Positions 46,290 to 57,783 of a stretch of DNA of 64,000 nt are shown here, in pieces. Made by a program: the position numbers and the translations under genes. Under the pieces are notes generated by a model. The model made no database searches, had not been told where the DNA came from, and saw only the letters and a program-made list of their open reading frames with translations. This DNA is from Blastomyces gilchristii SLH14081. Taxonomy: Eukaryota; Ascomycota; Eurotiomycetes; Onygenales; Ajellomycetaceae. Where the stretch lies: the NCBI RefSeq assembly GCF_000003855.2, contig NW_003101681.1:6375900-6439899 (forward strand), given 5' to 3'. Each line of letters begins with the position of its first letter. The stretch's first letter is position 1.

Positions 46290-46314
46290 CATATATATAT
46301 ATATATATATATAT
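46290..46314. repeat. (AT)n dinucleotide repeat
   Basis: About 12 uninterrupted AT units in the downstream flank of the 43.6 kb gene. Confidence 0.85.
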
Positions 46315-49077
46315 ACAAAGAGATAACCCGTACATACGGGATTAATCCAGCTAGAAATAGTTATTTATTATGGGTACGATGGGATTAACCTGTCCTATCA
46401 CTCACCAGATGTTGACAAAAAGGGGGGGAAGAAATATAATATAATACAATATATAACTATGGATGATCCTATGCAGCCTTTTTCAAATATTCAAGTACAT
46501 GTACATCTCGGTCCGGGTAGAAGCGGGACCGTGGAATGGATGGTCGTTGTCGGCGTTTGGGGGGATTCCGGCAGTTATCCAGCGCGTTCTTGGAGGTATG
46601 GATGCCCGGGTATGGGGATTTGGTTCTCTGTCGGCCTATGTATGTATGTATGTAAGTATGTATGGGCTGTGTCCGGGCAGAAGCGACGCGCAATGAGCGA
46701 ACAGCGATGAATGATGGATGCTGGTGAGCGGTTACAGTTCCAGCGGGCGTTGGGGCCGGGGGGGGGGTAGGTATATCCATTGTTGGAATGGAAGTCCATG
46801 TCCATGTCCATGTCACCGTAGTTTTCGTTCGTATTGATATTGATTCTTCCTTCATTCTTTGGATTATGCGGGAGGAGTTACGGGAGATAACCTACGCAGT
46901 AACTAACTACTTACTAGTTAACTCCTCTCTGTACGGAAGTACGGAGTACGGAGTAACTATGCGATGCGGTGGGATGGGTTGTTGCTGGGGCTGATATGAT
47001 ATGGGGCTGATATGATATGGGGAAACGAGGGCGGCAACCAACTATTATTAACTCTATCTAACAACGACGTTTGACCCACGCACGACGATGACCAACGACC
47101 ATCTATGTATATGTATGTAAGTAAGTATGTATGTACATGTACGTACGGGGCGGGGGATGATGTCGTGCTGCGGATTCGGGGCGGGTGATTGTGCCGCAAT
47201 GGGTTGGGTTAAGTTACATATCATACATATATCCGCACATGGAAATCGCCGAATCGAATAGGTAGGCCGTCATTGTTTTGCATTCATTCCGTTGCATTTG
47301 ATTGGGGGTTTGGTTTTACTTTTTGCAAAAACAAAAAAATATAAAATATAAAATATAAAATATAAATAATAATAAAGATATTTTACTTACTTCTTCGTCC
47401 GTTGGGCATGCATCTGCGGCTCTCTCTCCCCTTTACACGTATCACTGTATCACTGTATCCTTTTTTTTCTTTTTTGTTTCGGGACCCAGAGTATGCGCAC
47501 CGATCTCTGTTATCTTGTCTGCACGTAGGTTAAATTTAGAGAGAGGGATGGAGGGATGGATGAGCAGAAAACAAAGTTCCGGCTTCATTTCCCCTTACTG
47601 CGTACATTCTCTTGAAAGAAAGCGGCGATTCCAAACCTCTCTCTTCTCTCCCACCTCTATCCCGAAAAGCAGGAGAAGAGGCTCGCTCCGGTTGGGTTGT
47701 CCCCTCATCTGGCAGTGATTCCTACCTAGTTCCTATACTTCTTTATAACTATCAGGATGCACCCAGCGCCATGGATGGCTTCGAAACTGCTGTACTGATG
47801 TAAAATAAAAACAGGGGGCGTCTGCCCTCGTAATCAGCATGAGATACGGTATCCCCATGGATGGAAACAGCCCGGTAAAATCTATAGCTATGTAGGTTGT
47901 TGTTGGTAGATAATATCCCAGCTTCGCGATCAACCGTAGTTCCATGGCTAGTCAGTCCCATGCGCTCTCTCATTCTATTTACTCCCGCTAGTTTCAATGG
48001 AATGAAAATGAACCCTGGGCCAAAATATCGGAGATCATACTCTGGAATGCTTACATACTTCCACAATCAACCCAGGTCAGATGCCGACAAAACCATAACA
48101 TCTATCTAACTAACAGCCGAGGCTCGTGCACCGGTATGAGGAGCGTGTTGCTGGGTGGTATATTCGCTGTAATGGTTGGAGTGGGCAATGTGACAGTGTC
48201 AGTTCATTATTGTAATTAGCCTTCGGTTGTCACCACGTGCGGCTTCTTGACGGTTGAGATAATGGTACGTACGTAGTACTCCGTAGCTCTCGAAAGATCA
48301 AAAAGGTCCGATATGAAACCGGCAAAGGGGCGCGCCATATAATAATATATAAAATAGTGATTTGATTTTCCCAGGGAACAGGAGATGAAAAGAATAAATT
48401 TTAAATCACAACCTGGTTTGCTAATAAAAAAAAAAAAAAAAAAAACAGTACGGCCCGAACGAAACTCGGTACTCAACCCAGCCAAACCCAAAACCTAGAC
48501 GCACGCAATCCATTCTATTCCATGAATCCCCCTCAATAGCTGAACTTCCCAAATGTATGACCGTCATGGAATCGATAATTGAGTGATACCTGCTATCAAC
48601 GTCGGTTATCTTTGGTCCAGTAGGATCAGAATCAACACACAAAAGAAATAACTTAAAAAAGAAAACCCGGCTCCCCAACAGAAGAAAATAACTCCGTGCA
48701 TAAATAACAAGCATAAGCACAGCCGCAGGATAAAATGGGACGAATTGCGAAGTGGGGATGTATGTAAGGCATGCTCATTTGATTGAACGAAGATTGTCCC
48801 GCGCACAGAACAGCGATTTTGATATGCTCGATCGAGAAAAGATCACAGTCCTGTCCCTGACAAATCATCGTCCAGTAGATGGCAGTAAGGAATTAAGACC
48901 GCGGCGAAAGTTAAAACTACAGAAAAAGGAAGAGTGTGCTTTTATTCCTTTTATTTCAAACGCTATGCGGTGCGGTGTGCTTATCATTGATCGGTTTACT
49001 GCCACATCATAAATTAGCCAAATGTGTCCCTGATTAACCCGACTAGGCGGATTCGCCAGTGTGGGAAACTATGTATT

Positions 49078-51209
49078 TCAACGTACAGAGATCTCATCCA
49101 TTCCAAGATCTTCACCGCCAGTCGCAGCTGGTGGTGCGGCTCCGTTGGTCGCGGCAGGAGCAGCATTCGTTGTCGGGAAGTAATCTTCCATCTCAGCATC
49201 GAGCTCTGCGACTGACTTGGGCTTTGGGCGACCAGCGTTGCGTCCGCGGCGGGAACGGCCACGCTTTGAACCCGCGCTGGCCTTTGTGGCTGATACGGGT
49301 TTGGGTTGAGGCTTTGGTTGACTGATTTATGTTCATGTTAGAATGGTACGTGGGATGCGCGGTGCAAGTGGGATTGCGACTTCACAAAAACTTACGCGAC
49401 ACGTTCAGTCAGAGGTTTCACTGCAGGCAGAGTGGGAGCACGGGAGGCATCAAGAACCACCTCAATCTATCGACCCAATGTTAGCGTGCATAACCTCCAT
49501 ATTTAATATATATATTTCTGGGTATACCTCATCATACCTTGATGGGTCGCTTGTCGATGAGTAAACCATTTAGTTCCTTTGCGGCTTTGGCGGCAGTATC
49601 TGGACGAACGAAGGTAATGGCGGCAATGCCGCGGCTAGTACCGTTCTGGTTATAGGTGAGCATGACCTTCTTTACAGGTCCGGCGGACTTGTGGAAATAT
49701 TCCTAAGGCAATGCCAAGATAAGACATCAGTATTTTAAAATGCGCATCGGTTTGATTTACGAGCTGCATCCACGGTCCAATCTCAAAAAACAGGGAATTT
49801 TCAACACAAAGCCCCGTCATCGACCTCTTGAATGCGGGTCAGCGAGCACAGAGTGACAGCACAGCGTTAGTAGTCAGTATCGAATCCCAAGTAGAACGGG
49901 GTAGGCGGTGCGCGGGGGGTATATCGCGAAACTCCGGTTTAATCCTTCCGTTTCCCTCTCCTTAAAGCAAGCAGTCCTGTCTCAGACGAGTCCGCGCCAT
50001 GTACTACCAAGGCCAAGCGGTATCCACCCAGAATTACCCAATCCACGATAGAAAACCACAAATTTCCCCGCAGCCAGGTGCAAGAGCGTAGAAGGTAGGG
50101 CTCCGTAATACAAGATCTTGGGGCCACCTGCTGCTAGCTGTCGAGCAACGATTCCGCTGACTAGATGCAAACAAGGCAAAAATGAATCGCGGAGTGAGAA
50201 TATGTCCTTTCTCAAATTTGCACATGTGACACGGTGTCAAGCAGATATTGTATGCAGGACATGGCTCAGCTCTAGAGACCATGACTTGCTCGAAAGCTGA
50301 TGGCAATGATCGACTTCATCCCTTCCTTTTCTTGGAGGTCCTCAATCGATTTGTGTTTCGCCTTGTGATGTGTGGCTAAAGTCGCGTCGGAATCTCGAGG
50401 CGAGTGATAGCTAGGCTCTGTGTACTGTGTTGCTTCAATCACTTCTGCGCTCGCTGATACGCCTCACTCCAGGAAGAAAAATAGTGGTTTACATCCACGC
50501 GATCCATGGTTACATGTAGAGTTGGTCCCCACGCCAACTTATCTTTTCACACGGCCTGAGCCCCAGTTGGCTCAAGAGACATGTGAAGAGTAGCAGCCAG
50601 ACGAGCATTGGGGCGCAGAGGAGTCGCGAGATGATGACAGGGCTCAACTTGCTATGCTTTGCATCAGGCCAATGACCGGCGAGCAAAAGCGGCGAGGATG
50701 CCAAACTGTCTCGTGTTGCGAAAGCAACAACGGCAATGAGAGTGTACACGCCACAGAATAGGCAAGATGCGACTTTGGGAAAAGGAAAAAGGAGCGACGA
50801 TTTCGTTCGTGACATTTCGAAGGGGATATATCTCGAACGGAGACGGCGATGGAAACCCAGAAAGATACCCTCTATCAACATACCTTGATATTCGCTTCAT
50901 TGACATCGGAGGGCTGAAAGAAGTTAGCGTCTGCATTATTCTAACAGCGGGTAGGAGAAAAAAAGGAAGAAAAGGGCTTACCAAGCCGCTCACGATGATC
51001 TTGCTTTCGCCCAGACCCATAGATGGGCCGGTGGGGGTAGCCTTGGAAGTAGATTTCGCATTCCTGACGGTCTTTTTGACGCCGCCTACTGGGGCAGCGT
51101 TTTGAGAGGCCCTCGAGGCCCTGGTATCGCGACGTCGCTGGGAGCCACGACGGGCGGCACGCCTGGTGCTGAGGATATCGTCAAGAGACTTGTCCAGCTT
51201 GTCGGCCAT
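49078..51209 (-). CDS. YRA1: mRNA export adaptor ALYREF/Yra1 (Mlo3) homologue
   Basis: This RNA-binding adaptor of the TREX complex would link splicing and the helicase Sub2/UAP56 to the export receptor Mex67 in the nucleus. Five exons keep one frame: 51209-50982, 50913-50884, 49702-49538, 49466-49396 and 49321-49078, giving 245 residues. The N-terminal REF box is MADKLDKSLDDILSTRRAAR; an Arg-rich stretch follows. One RRM spans residues about 70-155, with RNP2 in KIIVSGL and RNP1 replaced by the REF-type TSRGIAAITFVR. The tail has an Arg/Gly-rich patch (SKRGRSRRGRNAGR) and the C-terminal box AELDAEMEDYF, both typical of the family. Intron 2 is about 1.18 kb (50883-49703), very long for this genome, and follows a 30-nt exon (PSDVNEANIK). 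Splice sites follow GTATGT, ACTGAT branch and TTAG. Confidence 0.93.
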
Positions 51210-51665
51210 TGTTATGTAGTAATAGTGATGTCGCGAAACGAGATAATTTCACTGAAGCTAGGGAGGATGCGCGGGGAGAATAGAGCCGACTCTACGCCAA
51301 TACCAGGCTGTCGTTCCTGATTGACGTGGCGATGGATGTTGGTGGGGAGAGCCTGATTATGACAAAGAGGAAAGATAGAAGCAGTCTGATAGCGACTTGG
51401 AGAGATAGTAGCAGAGAAGGGTTTCAGTCACCGGTTTCTGTGGATGGCGAAGAAGCAAACTCTGTGGATGACGAGTGAATCGAGATGTTGGGGATGTTCG
51501 AAAACGAAGAGAGTGCGAGAGTTGAGGACGTTGACTTTGCCGCCTGAAGGGAACAACAAAGGAATGTATGACTAAGCGTCTCACTAGATCAATATAGGCT
51601 TAGTAGATTTATCTACTAGATGGGTGTTGTCTTATTAAACTCCCGTATCTTGGGAGATTGCTCCA

Positions 51666-51705
51666 CAGGGTTTAGCGCCGCATTAATCGGGTAAGGCTCC
51701 ATATC
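51666..51705 (+). repeat. degenerate direct repeat, copy 1
   Basis: The unit opens CAGGGTTTAGCGCCGC and later has ATCGGGTAAGGCTCCAT. It aligns with 51941-51979 with mostly transition differences. A partial third copy (GGTTTAGCGC) lies near 51749. Confidence 0.55.
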
Positions 51706-51940
51706 ACCGCTTTGATGAACTACCCAGGTATACCTTGCCTTGTATGGTTTAGCGCAACAATGCCGCTTTCTTGAACTATAACAGTCAAATACAGCTACTT
51801 TTTAGTGATCGCACTTATTAATCAATGAAATTGCTGTATTTAATACGCTAATGTACAGCCAAAAAAACCACGCTAAATAGTGCTCGCCGCCCCCAAACAA
51901 GGAGATAACCCGTAGACATTCATCTGTATTATTAGGCGGA

Positions 51941-51979
51941 CAGGGTTTGGTGCCGCCCGATCGGGTAAAGCGCCATGTC
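51941..51979 (+). repeat. degenerate direct repeat, copy 2
   Basis: The unit opens CAGGGTTTGGTGCCGCC and later has GATCGGGTAAAGCGCCAT. It differs from copy 1 chiefly by A/G and C/T changes. Confidence 0.55.
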
Positions 51980-52214
51980 GACCCTCTCCCGCCGCCTTGT
52001 TTACTCCCCACCATTCACCATTCATCATTCACCCGCAACTCACAGCGCAGTACGTACTGTACTCTGTACCGTACCCTCGACTTTGCTTTAATTCAGGCCT
52101 CTTGTTGGCTCAACTGGCACCATTCCCGCTCCTCCTCCAATTCTATCCATTTGGTTGGATGCCATTATCTTTTCCCCTTTCTTTTACTCTCCAACCACGT
52201 CTCTCTAGAATCTC

Positions 52215-52746
52215 TTGTTCCTCGCTTGGGATTCCACGGTAAAGGAAATCGACCTCCTCAAAGCGCCAGCAACGTCCGAAGGGCTATATGATTATGACGG
52301 TGGAGAAGGTTCGCCGGTTGCTACAGGCAAACGTAAGATGGATGGTCAGCCGGAATACGGAGCTCTCATTTCAGGGCAGGTTATCACTCTTACCACAGAT
52401 GATGTCGCTAAACGTCCGCTTCCAAGCTGGCCCCTTCTCGAATTACAGTGGCATCTACAAAGGGTCGCAGGGATGAGCGGGGCTGCCGAAGCTCGAGATG
52501 AGGTGGGTAGAAATGATGACGGTGATGATGGAGAATTGGTTGTGCTTGATCGTGATGCTGCTGCAAACCGTGTTACAAGCATTTCTCAGTGGTTACAGCA
52601 ACTAACCGACAATGGCAGATGGCACCCAAGTCGCGCCTGTCAATCCCTGTTTAGCGATCAGGTCAGTTTCATTGCATCCTTTTCTCATTGGCTGAACCAC
52701 TCTTATTTTCTAGGCCGTTAGGACAGTTGATGGATTGAGTAGCTAA
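52215..52746 (+). pseudogene. C-terminal remnant of a fungal HNH-nuclease-family protein
   Basis: The frame from 52215 to 52661, spliced to 52714-52746 (donor GTCAGT, branch GGCTGAAC, acceptor CTAG), encodes about 159 residues. The central piece EYGALISGQVITLTTDD, then RPLPSWPLLELQWHLQRV and AGMSGAAEA, matches the C-terminal end of the fungal-expanded HNH endonuclease family, where an xLPSxxLLExQW motif closes the protein. No HNH motif or preceding family blocks are visible upstream in any frame, and no good ATG opens the frame, so this is probably a truncated relic. A short functional protein with an unseen upstream exon remains possible. Confidence 0.5.
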
Positions 52747-53729
52747 CACCAGCAAGAGTCTCATGTGCCATTACCTTCACTGTGAGAACCTGGGTCTGTT
52801 ATTTGAAATAAATGTACCAAAATGGCTTTGGCAGTTTCAAGAGTATTCCTTCATTGCAGCAAGGAAATTTCCTTAGTTAACTTACCTAATCAGTGTCCTG
52901 CTAAGATGGCAGAAGAGACCAGCGTGAAAACCACTGCTGCTTTTTGAAGAGAGGTTCACACACAGAACCACTCTTTTTCTGTTGGATGATATGCTTCCCC
53001 TATGTCACGTACCCTGGTATGTAGTCTCCCTCACTTTGTCCGCTACCAATCCAACCTCTAACTGTTTGCATCTATGTAGTGTATACCCTGTCTCCTTGCA
53101 ATAGGGGAGAATCACTAGCGAGGATCTCACGTCGAAGTAGTAGTACTGGAATATGTCGATGAACTGTCGAGTAGCTTGCTACGAGAATAGAACTAACTTA
53201 GGCGAAGTGTATGTGCTCCGACTTAGCAGGTCTGAATATCATAGGATATACTATGGGTTGAATACAAGACGAATCGCTTGGTGCGCTTGGCTCGTCAGCC
53301 AGCCCCCAGCTCATCGCCAGATCTTCGCCAAGAGGAATTTGCTTTCCTAGATGAAGCGGGCACAAATCAGAAAGAAGGAAACCATTGAGATCCACCATTT
53401 CTCTGTTCTCCATGATCTTGACTGGCTATCATTGAGATAGCGCTTAGGTGACTAGTTGCCCTCAATGTGGCATTGTGGTTGGCATTGAGTGATCGTCAAT
53501 AAGTAGCTTACCTAGCTTGCATCATGCTCTAGCATCATGTTGAGAATGTTTACTTAGCCATATTCCAATGTAGCCAATTGATAGAGGTAAATTCTCATCC
53601 ACTATGCCAACTTAAGAGGCCGATACTCTTAGAAAGCGTATGGTTTTGGGGGCTCTAGGAGGATTAGCTACGCTCATACCTGAGCTGTTCAATCACAGAC
53701 TGGTCAACATCTGATCTTGCGGCGAGAAA
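52747..53729. other. intergenic, no gene seen
   Basis: About 1 kb between the HNH-family remnant and the kinase pseudogene, without recognisable coding sequence. Confidence 0.4.
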
Positions 53730-54944
53730 ATGTCCAGCAATACCCAGGAGTTTACCCCGCCTCTCAAAGCAGAGGAAGGGCCACAAGTGTATCGTCCTAG
53801 TGGTTTCCACCCTGTTCATCTTGGAGAGGTGTACGATGGGAAACACAAAGTGCTGAGGAAACTAGGCTTCGGGAGATATTCAACGGTGTGGCTTGTTCAA
53901 AGTACAAGATCGGTTCCCTCCATCCAGCCAGCAAGCATACAGTAAATAACAGCCATATTCAGAGGAAATCTTAGGGGATTAAAAGTTTTGAGTGCGGAGT
54001 GTTATGGGGGTGAAAAGGACACATAGGTCCAAATGGATACCATATCTGACTTGTCTTCCCGGTTATGGGCGAGATGCTCCGGAGCTTTGAAACCTGGTTT
54101 GAAGACCAAATGATTCCCAACAACATTATGCGGCCTTTCACTATCCAGCTCCTCCTGGTGCTGGATTATGCTCATGATTGTGGTGTCATTCACACTGGTA
54201 AATCTTCCATTTGCCTTCTACTATTATTATCTACCCACCTGCTAACCACTTCACCCAGACATCAAACCTGATAACATTTTTCTTCCAGATCCAGGATTAT
54301 TCGCTAATTTCAGAACTATACCTGCCAAATAACCCTGCTGATCTGGCAGACTTTGACACGTCAACTGATCCCTCAACCATCCGGTCTCAGCCTCTTAAGT
54401 GGGATTACTTCCGGAAGGGAGCAAATCTCATGAAGTTTAATATTGCATTGGGTGACTGGGGTGTCGCTAGTTGGACTGATTCTCACCTTTCCGAGCTAAT
54501 TCAGCCTGTAGCTCTTTGAGCTCCAGAAGTACTCATCAGAGCTCCCTGGGGCCCAGCTGCCGATCTCTGGAATTTAGGAGCTGTTGTTTGGAAGTGTTCC
54601 GCGCTGTACACATGTTTAGTAGGAGAGGTCCACCATATGGTTATTACAAGGTTCGGTTCCACCTCCATGAAATTGTGGATTTATTTGGGCCATTTCCAAG
54701 ATCATTTCTGCAAAAAGGTGACCAAGAGCTTGTCCAAGGATACTTTGACAGTGAGGAAAGGATAAAAAATTTGCCTCCACTCAACCGTCCGGGGCTGGAA
54801 TCGGAGGCATTTCTCGGGGAATTGAATGGGGAAAACAAAAAGATATTTATTATGTTCTTAAGATCGCTCATGAAGATTGATCCGAAAGAGAGGAAGACAA
54901 CGATGGATTTACTTGCTAAGCCTTGGCTCGATGCAGTGGCCTAG
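53730..54944 (+). pseudogene. SRPK-like serine/threonine kinase pseudogene
   Basis: The sequence follows an SR-protein-kinase-like fungal family piece by piece. HLGEVYDGKHKVLRKLGFG with RYSTVWLV is the N-terminus and Gly loop. LKVLSAECYGGEKD near 53980-54021 is the VAxK block, followed by a stop and an internal deletion. Then come MGEMLRSFETWFED, an intron at 54200-54258, and the catalytic loop IHTDIKPDNIF. A one-base frameshift at about 54285 leads to IQDYSLISE and LGDWGVASW in the DFG position. TGA at 54517-54519 replaces the Arg codon before APEVLIRAPW, and a second frameshift near 54585 precedes LEVFRAVHMF to the end at 54944 (LMKIDPKERKTTMDLLAKPW). At least two frameshifts, two stops and a deletion make it non-functional. 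Confidence 0.82.
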
Positions 54945-56376
54945 CCCCTGAATGGGTGATAGTTGAGGTCTGGTTGCAGGTCAAACCTACATTATTCCGG
55001 GGTGTCCTAAATGTGAACGAAAGTCAGAAACACAAAAAGGCAGAAAGAGATCAAAATGGGAATGTACAGTACTCTAGCTGCCAACCATGCCCTGCGCTAT
55101 GACAATTTCATTGCTAATTTATTCAGTAAGTCTTTCGTCCGCCTTTCTTCGAGGTCACGCTTCCGCAGTTGCACGGGAGGTTAATCCGGGGTATCGATGA
55201 GAGTACAACTGGGGCGTTGGGCGCATCGTCTACGCCGCCTGCGCGTCCTCTATCAGTCAACGTCTAATCCTCTGGGATGCAGCCGGAGCGCTGACTGAAA
55301 CCGTTGCCCTCCCAGTGAGATTTCAATGCTCCGACGACCGCCTCCATAGGTAAGTTATCTGCCTCGCTTTACGCTGTCTGATGACGCCTGTCATGCTTTC
55401 CTCGCGGTATGCATTTGGGCCTTTTTTTGCCCTTCCATTTCCTACCCAGAAGGACACTTTCAACAACTGGTGAAGGGGACCGGCAGTTATTGGTGGTGCT
55501 ATTAGATCATGTGATGCAAATATGATTAATTGAGGGAAGGAGAAGTGCTTTTCATTATCATCAGCCTGAATTCCATGGCTTAAGGCCCCCAGTGAAATGT
55601 CACGAAAATCTCTCCAAGACGCCAAGGCTGGAAGAAAGCTGAAAGACAAGCGACTAGAATGAAAGACGGTAGACGGGCGACCCCTCGGGGACTCCATAAC
55701 TCCACCATGGCTGGCCGACTTGGCTCTCTTGTTTTGCCGGTAGAAAGCTGCAGATTGGAAGGTCCTTTCTCAAGATGATGCCTGTAGAGCCTGGAACTAA
55801 ATAGATGACAATTCTATGTAAAACTTTTCGGTTAGGCTTTCTAAGCATTCACTTTTGTAAGACTCAAAGAATGTAGATCTGTGGACTTGACAGCCATGAG
55901 ATCAAACAGGCCATGCAGTTGAAGAACCTGGTGGACTTCACAGCCACAGGGACTAAGAGGCCGTATGGTTGAACCGGCCATGGTGAAGCATGTACGCACA
56001 GTATGTATGTATGTACATAATCTGCACCGCAGTGCGAGGATGTAGCGACTAGGGCTTAGGGCATCGGAACAACTCCTAATCCGAAGGTAGCGCGGACATA
56101 AAAATGAGTCTGCGATACGATACCCTTCAGCGTAGAATTCAAGCGGATGGGTGTAAAGTATGGATAAGGCGTATCAACATAAATATACCAGTGGGAATAT
56201 CAACATTGAAACATCTGAGTCATAACTGTCATCTATGCCGTTATAATTATACCAGAGTAGTAAATAACCGCCAGCCAAAACGCCCAGGGGAAAGCTATAA
56301 TCATACTCTCACTGCGACATGCTCAAATAAATAATCGGGAAACGATCAAGTCAAAGTATATAAGGTAATATCCGTC
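54945..56376. other. intergenic, no gene seen
   Basis: A 1.4 kb spacer between the kinase pseudogene and the 3' end of VPS24. I find no recognisable coding or repeat structure beyond a short TGTA repeat at about 56000. Confidence 0.4.
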
Positions 56377-57222
56377 TCAACTCTTTAACGCCTCCAGTCG
56401 CCCTCTCATCTGAGCAAGCGTCTCTTCCTGGTCCTCGAATTCTTCCTCCACCGGCTCCTCTTCTACCTGGTTTTCCGGCTTGAGCCCTTCCACTTTCGCC
56501 AGTTTGCCCTGTAGAATTTCTTGAAGGACCTTGTCAACTTCAGAATCTGCCTCTTCCTCTTCGCCTTCTAATAACTGTTCTTGCGGGATCATGTCGTCGA
56601 CGAGTTCTTCGATTATACCAGCCTTGACCAGTTCCATGCCTAATTGTATCGCCCCATTAGTGACCGAAAATCCACAGGAACTATCATAATCACCGAAATT
56701 TGGGAAGTATACATACTCAACTGTTGCATAGTGCCTGCAAGCTCCGGTAACCGCACGAGATGATTGACATTCTTCATGATCCCCGTCGAAGCCCTGAGAC
56801 TCCCCTCAATCTTCCGCACAGAGAACGCTTCGTTGACCTGCATTTTCACGCTCTCTAGCTGTGCCTTACTCGTTGTCAGCCGGCTGCTCTGTTTCCGGAT
56901 GCGGATCATCTCGCGGGCGAATATGCGGGACTCCTTGGCGGCCTGCGCGGCCTGGGATGGGTTGCGTTCTGCCCGTCGCGAGGCGGCGACAATATATTGT
57001 TTCGTTTTGATTTCGAGGGCTTTAAGTTGGGCAATGTCCCGATCCAGCTTGCGGGCGTTGGCGCGGATGAGACTGTTGCATTTTCTCATCTGTCAATTCG
57101 TTACATTAGCGCTAACTGCGGGCAAGCGATTGTTGGAGAAGGGAGAGATTGGATGTATATGGACAGTCGCATACCTGGGCGGCGGGGTCGGGGCCGAAAA
57201 ACACTGCTTTGAGGGACTCCAT
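56377..57222 (-). CDS. VPS24: ESCRT-III subunit Vps24/CHMP3
   Basis: This protein caps and shapes ESCRT-III filaments on endosomes, needed for multivesicular body sorting. Three exons keep one frame: 57222-57175, 57089-56717 and 56639-56377, giving 227 residues, as expected for the family. The N-terminus MESLKAVFFGPDPAAQ is the membrane-binding ANCHR-like start. The basic core follows, with RKLDRDIAQLKALEIKTKQ and FAREMIRIRKQSSRLTTSKA, then IEGSLRASTGIMKNVNHLVR, diagnostic of Vps24 rather than Vps2. The tail is acidic and ends EETLAQMRGRLEALKS, a MIM1-like motif for the Vps4 MIT domain. A later ATG at 57089 would lose the N-terminal block, so the first exon is preferred. It is divergent from SBA1. 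Confidence 0.93.
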
Positions 57223-57783
57223 TGAGAGGAAACTAGCCACAAGGCCTGGGGATTTGTGCGAATGGCTCACGAGCAACTATGGGTCTATATATATATGGAG
57301 AGCGCGATGGCGGTAGTGTTCATTGCCCCTCGTCGTTGGTTTGAAATTGTAAATGTTGGTTATTGGTGTATCGGAATAGCTGGTTAGGGAAGAGAAAGTA
57401 GTAGGAGATAAGTTGAGCCCTTCTGTACTAGAGGATGCTTCTGCCAATACCGATATTTACCTGTTCGTCTTGTTCGTCTTGTTCGTCTTGTTCCTCTCCT
57501 GCCGACATCATCGCCCGCCAGGCTAGGCAAGTCACATGGGCTGCTGAGTCAGGATGCCGTCTTGCCACGTGACTGTTGTCTACGCGGTTCCAGTACTTTC
57601 CAAACGGCGGCATCAGTGGCACAATTTTGAACGATCAACATTTGAACTACTACTACTACTATTACTACACCAACAACAACAACAACTCCCAGCTTCACCT
57701 ACTGTTGTAACCCCCTTCCTACTCCCTTCTCATACATCTTGAGCTCCTTGTGTTCCGATTCTCTCTTACGCATACTTTCCACA
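57223..57783. promoter_or_regulatory. shared divergent promoter of VPS24 and SBA1
   Basis: The 561 bases between two divergent starts must hold both promoters. Notable content is a TCGTCTTGT repeat near 57462-57490, an ACTACT run near 57645 and a CAA run near 57670. No classical heat-shock element array was seen on the SBA1 side. Confidence 0.5.

Larger units (their letters stand above)
44334..49077. other. 4.7 kb intergenic region, no gene seen
   Basis: No supportable gene. It holds T runs (44730-44748, 45313-45334, 46044-46078), an AT run (46290-46314), TATAAAA-type repeats (47338-47375), and three exact copies of the TACGGAGTA motif (46940 and 46947 overlapping, 48277). Confidence 0.45.
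51210..52214. other. ALYREF promoter and relic-like repeats
   Basis: The first 300 bases should hold the ALYREF promoter and leader. From about 51600 the DNA is AT-rich and contains two diverged direct copies of a 40-base unit beginning CAGGGTTT (51666 and 51941), suggestive of a decayed mobile element. No gene is seen. Confidence 0.4.

Noticed and set aside
49703..50883. Separate gene nested inside the long ALYREF intron
   Set aside because: Open frames there are short, overlap on both strands and show no recognisable protein motif.
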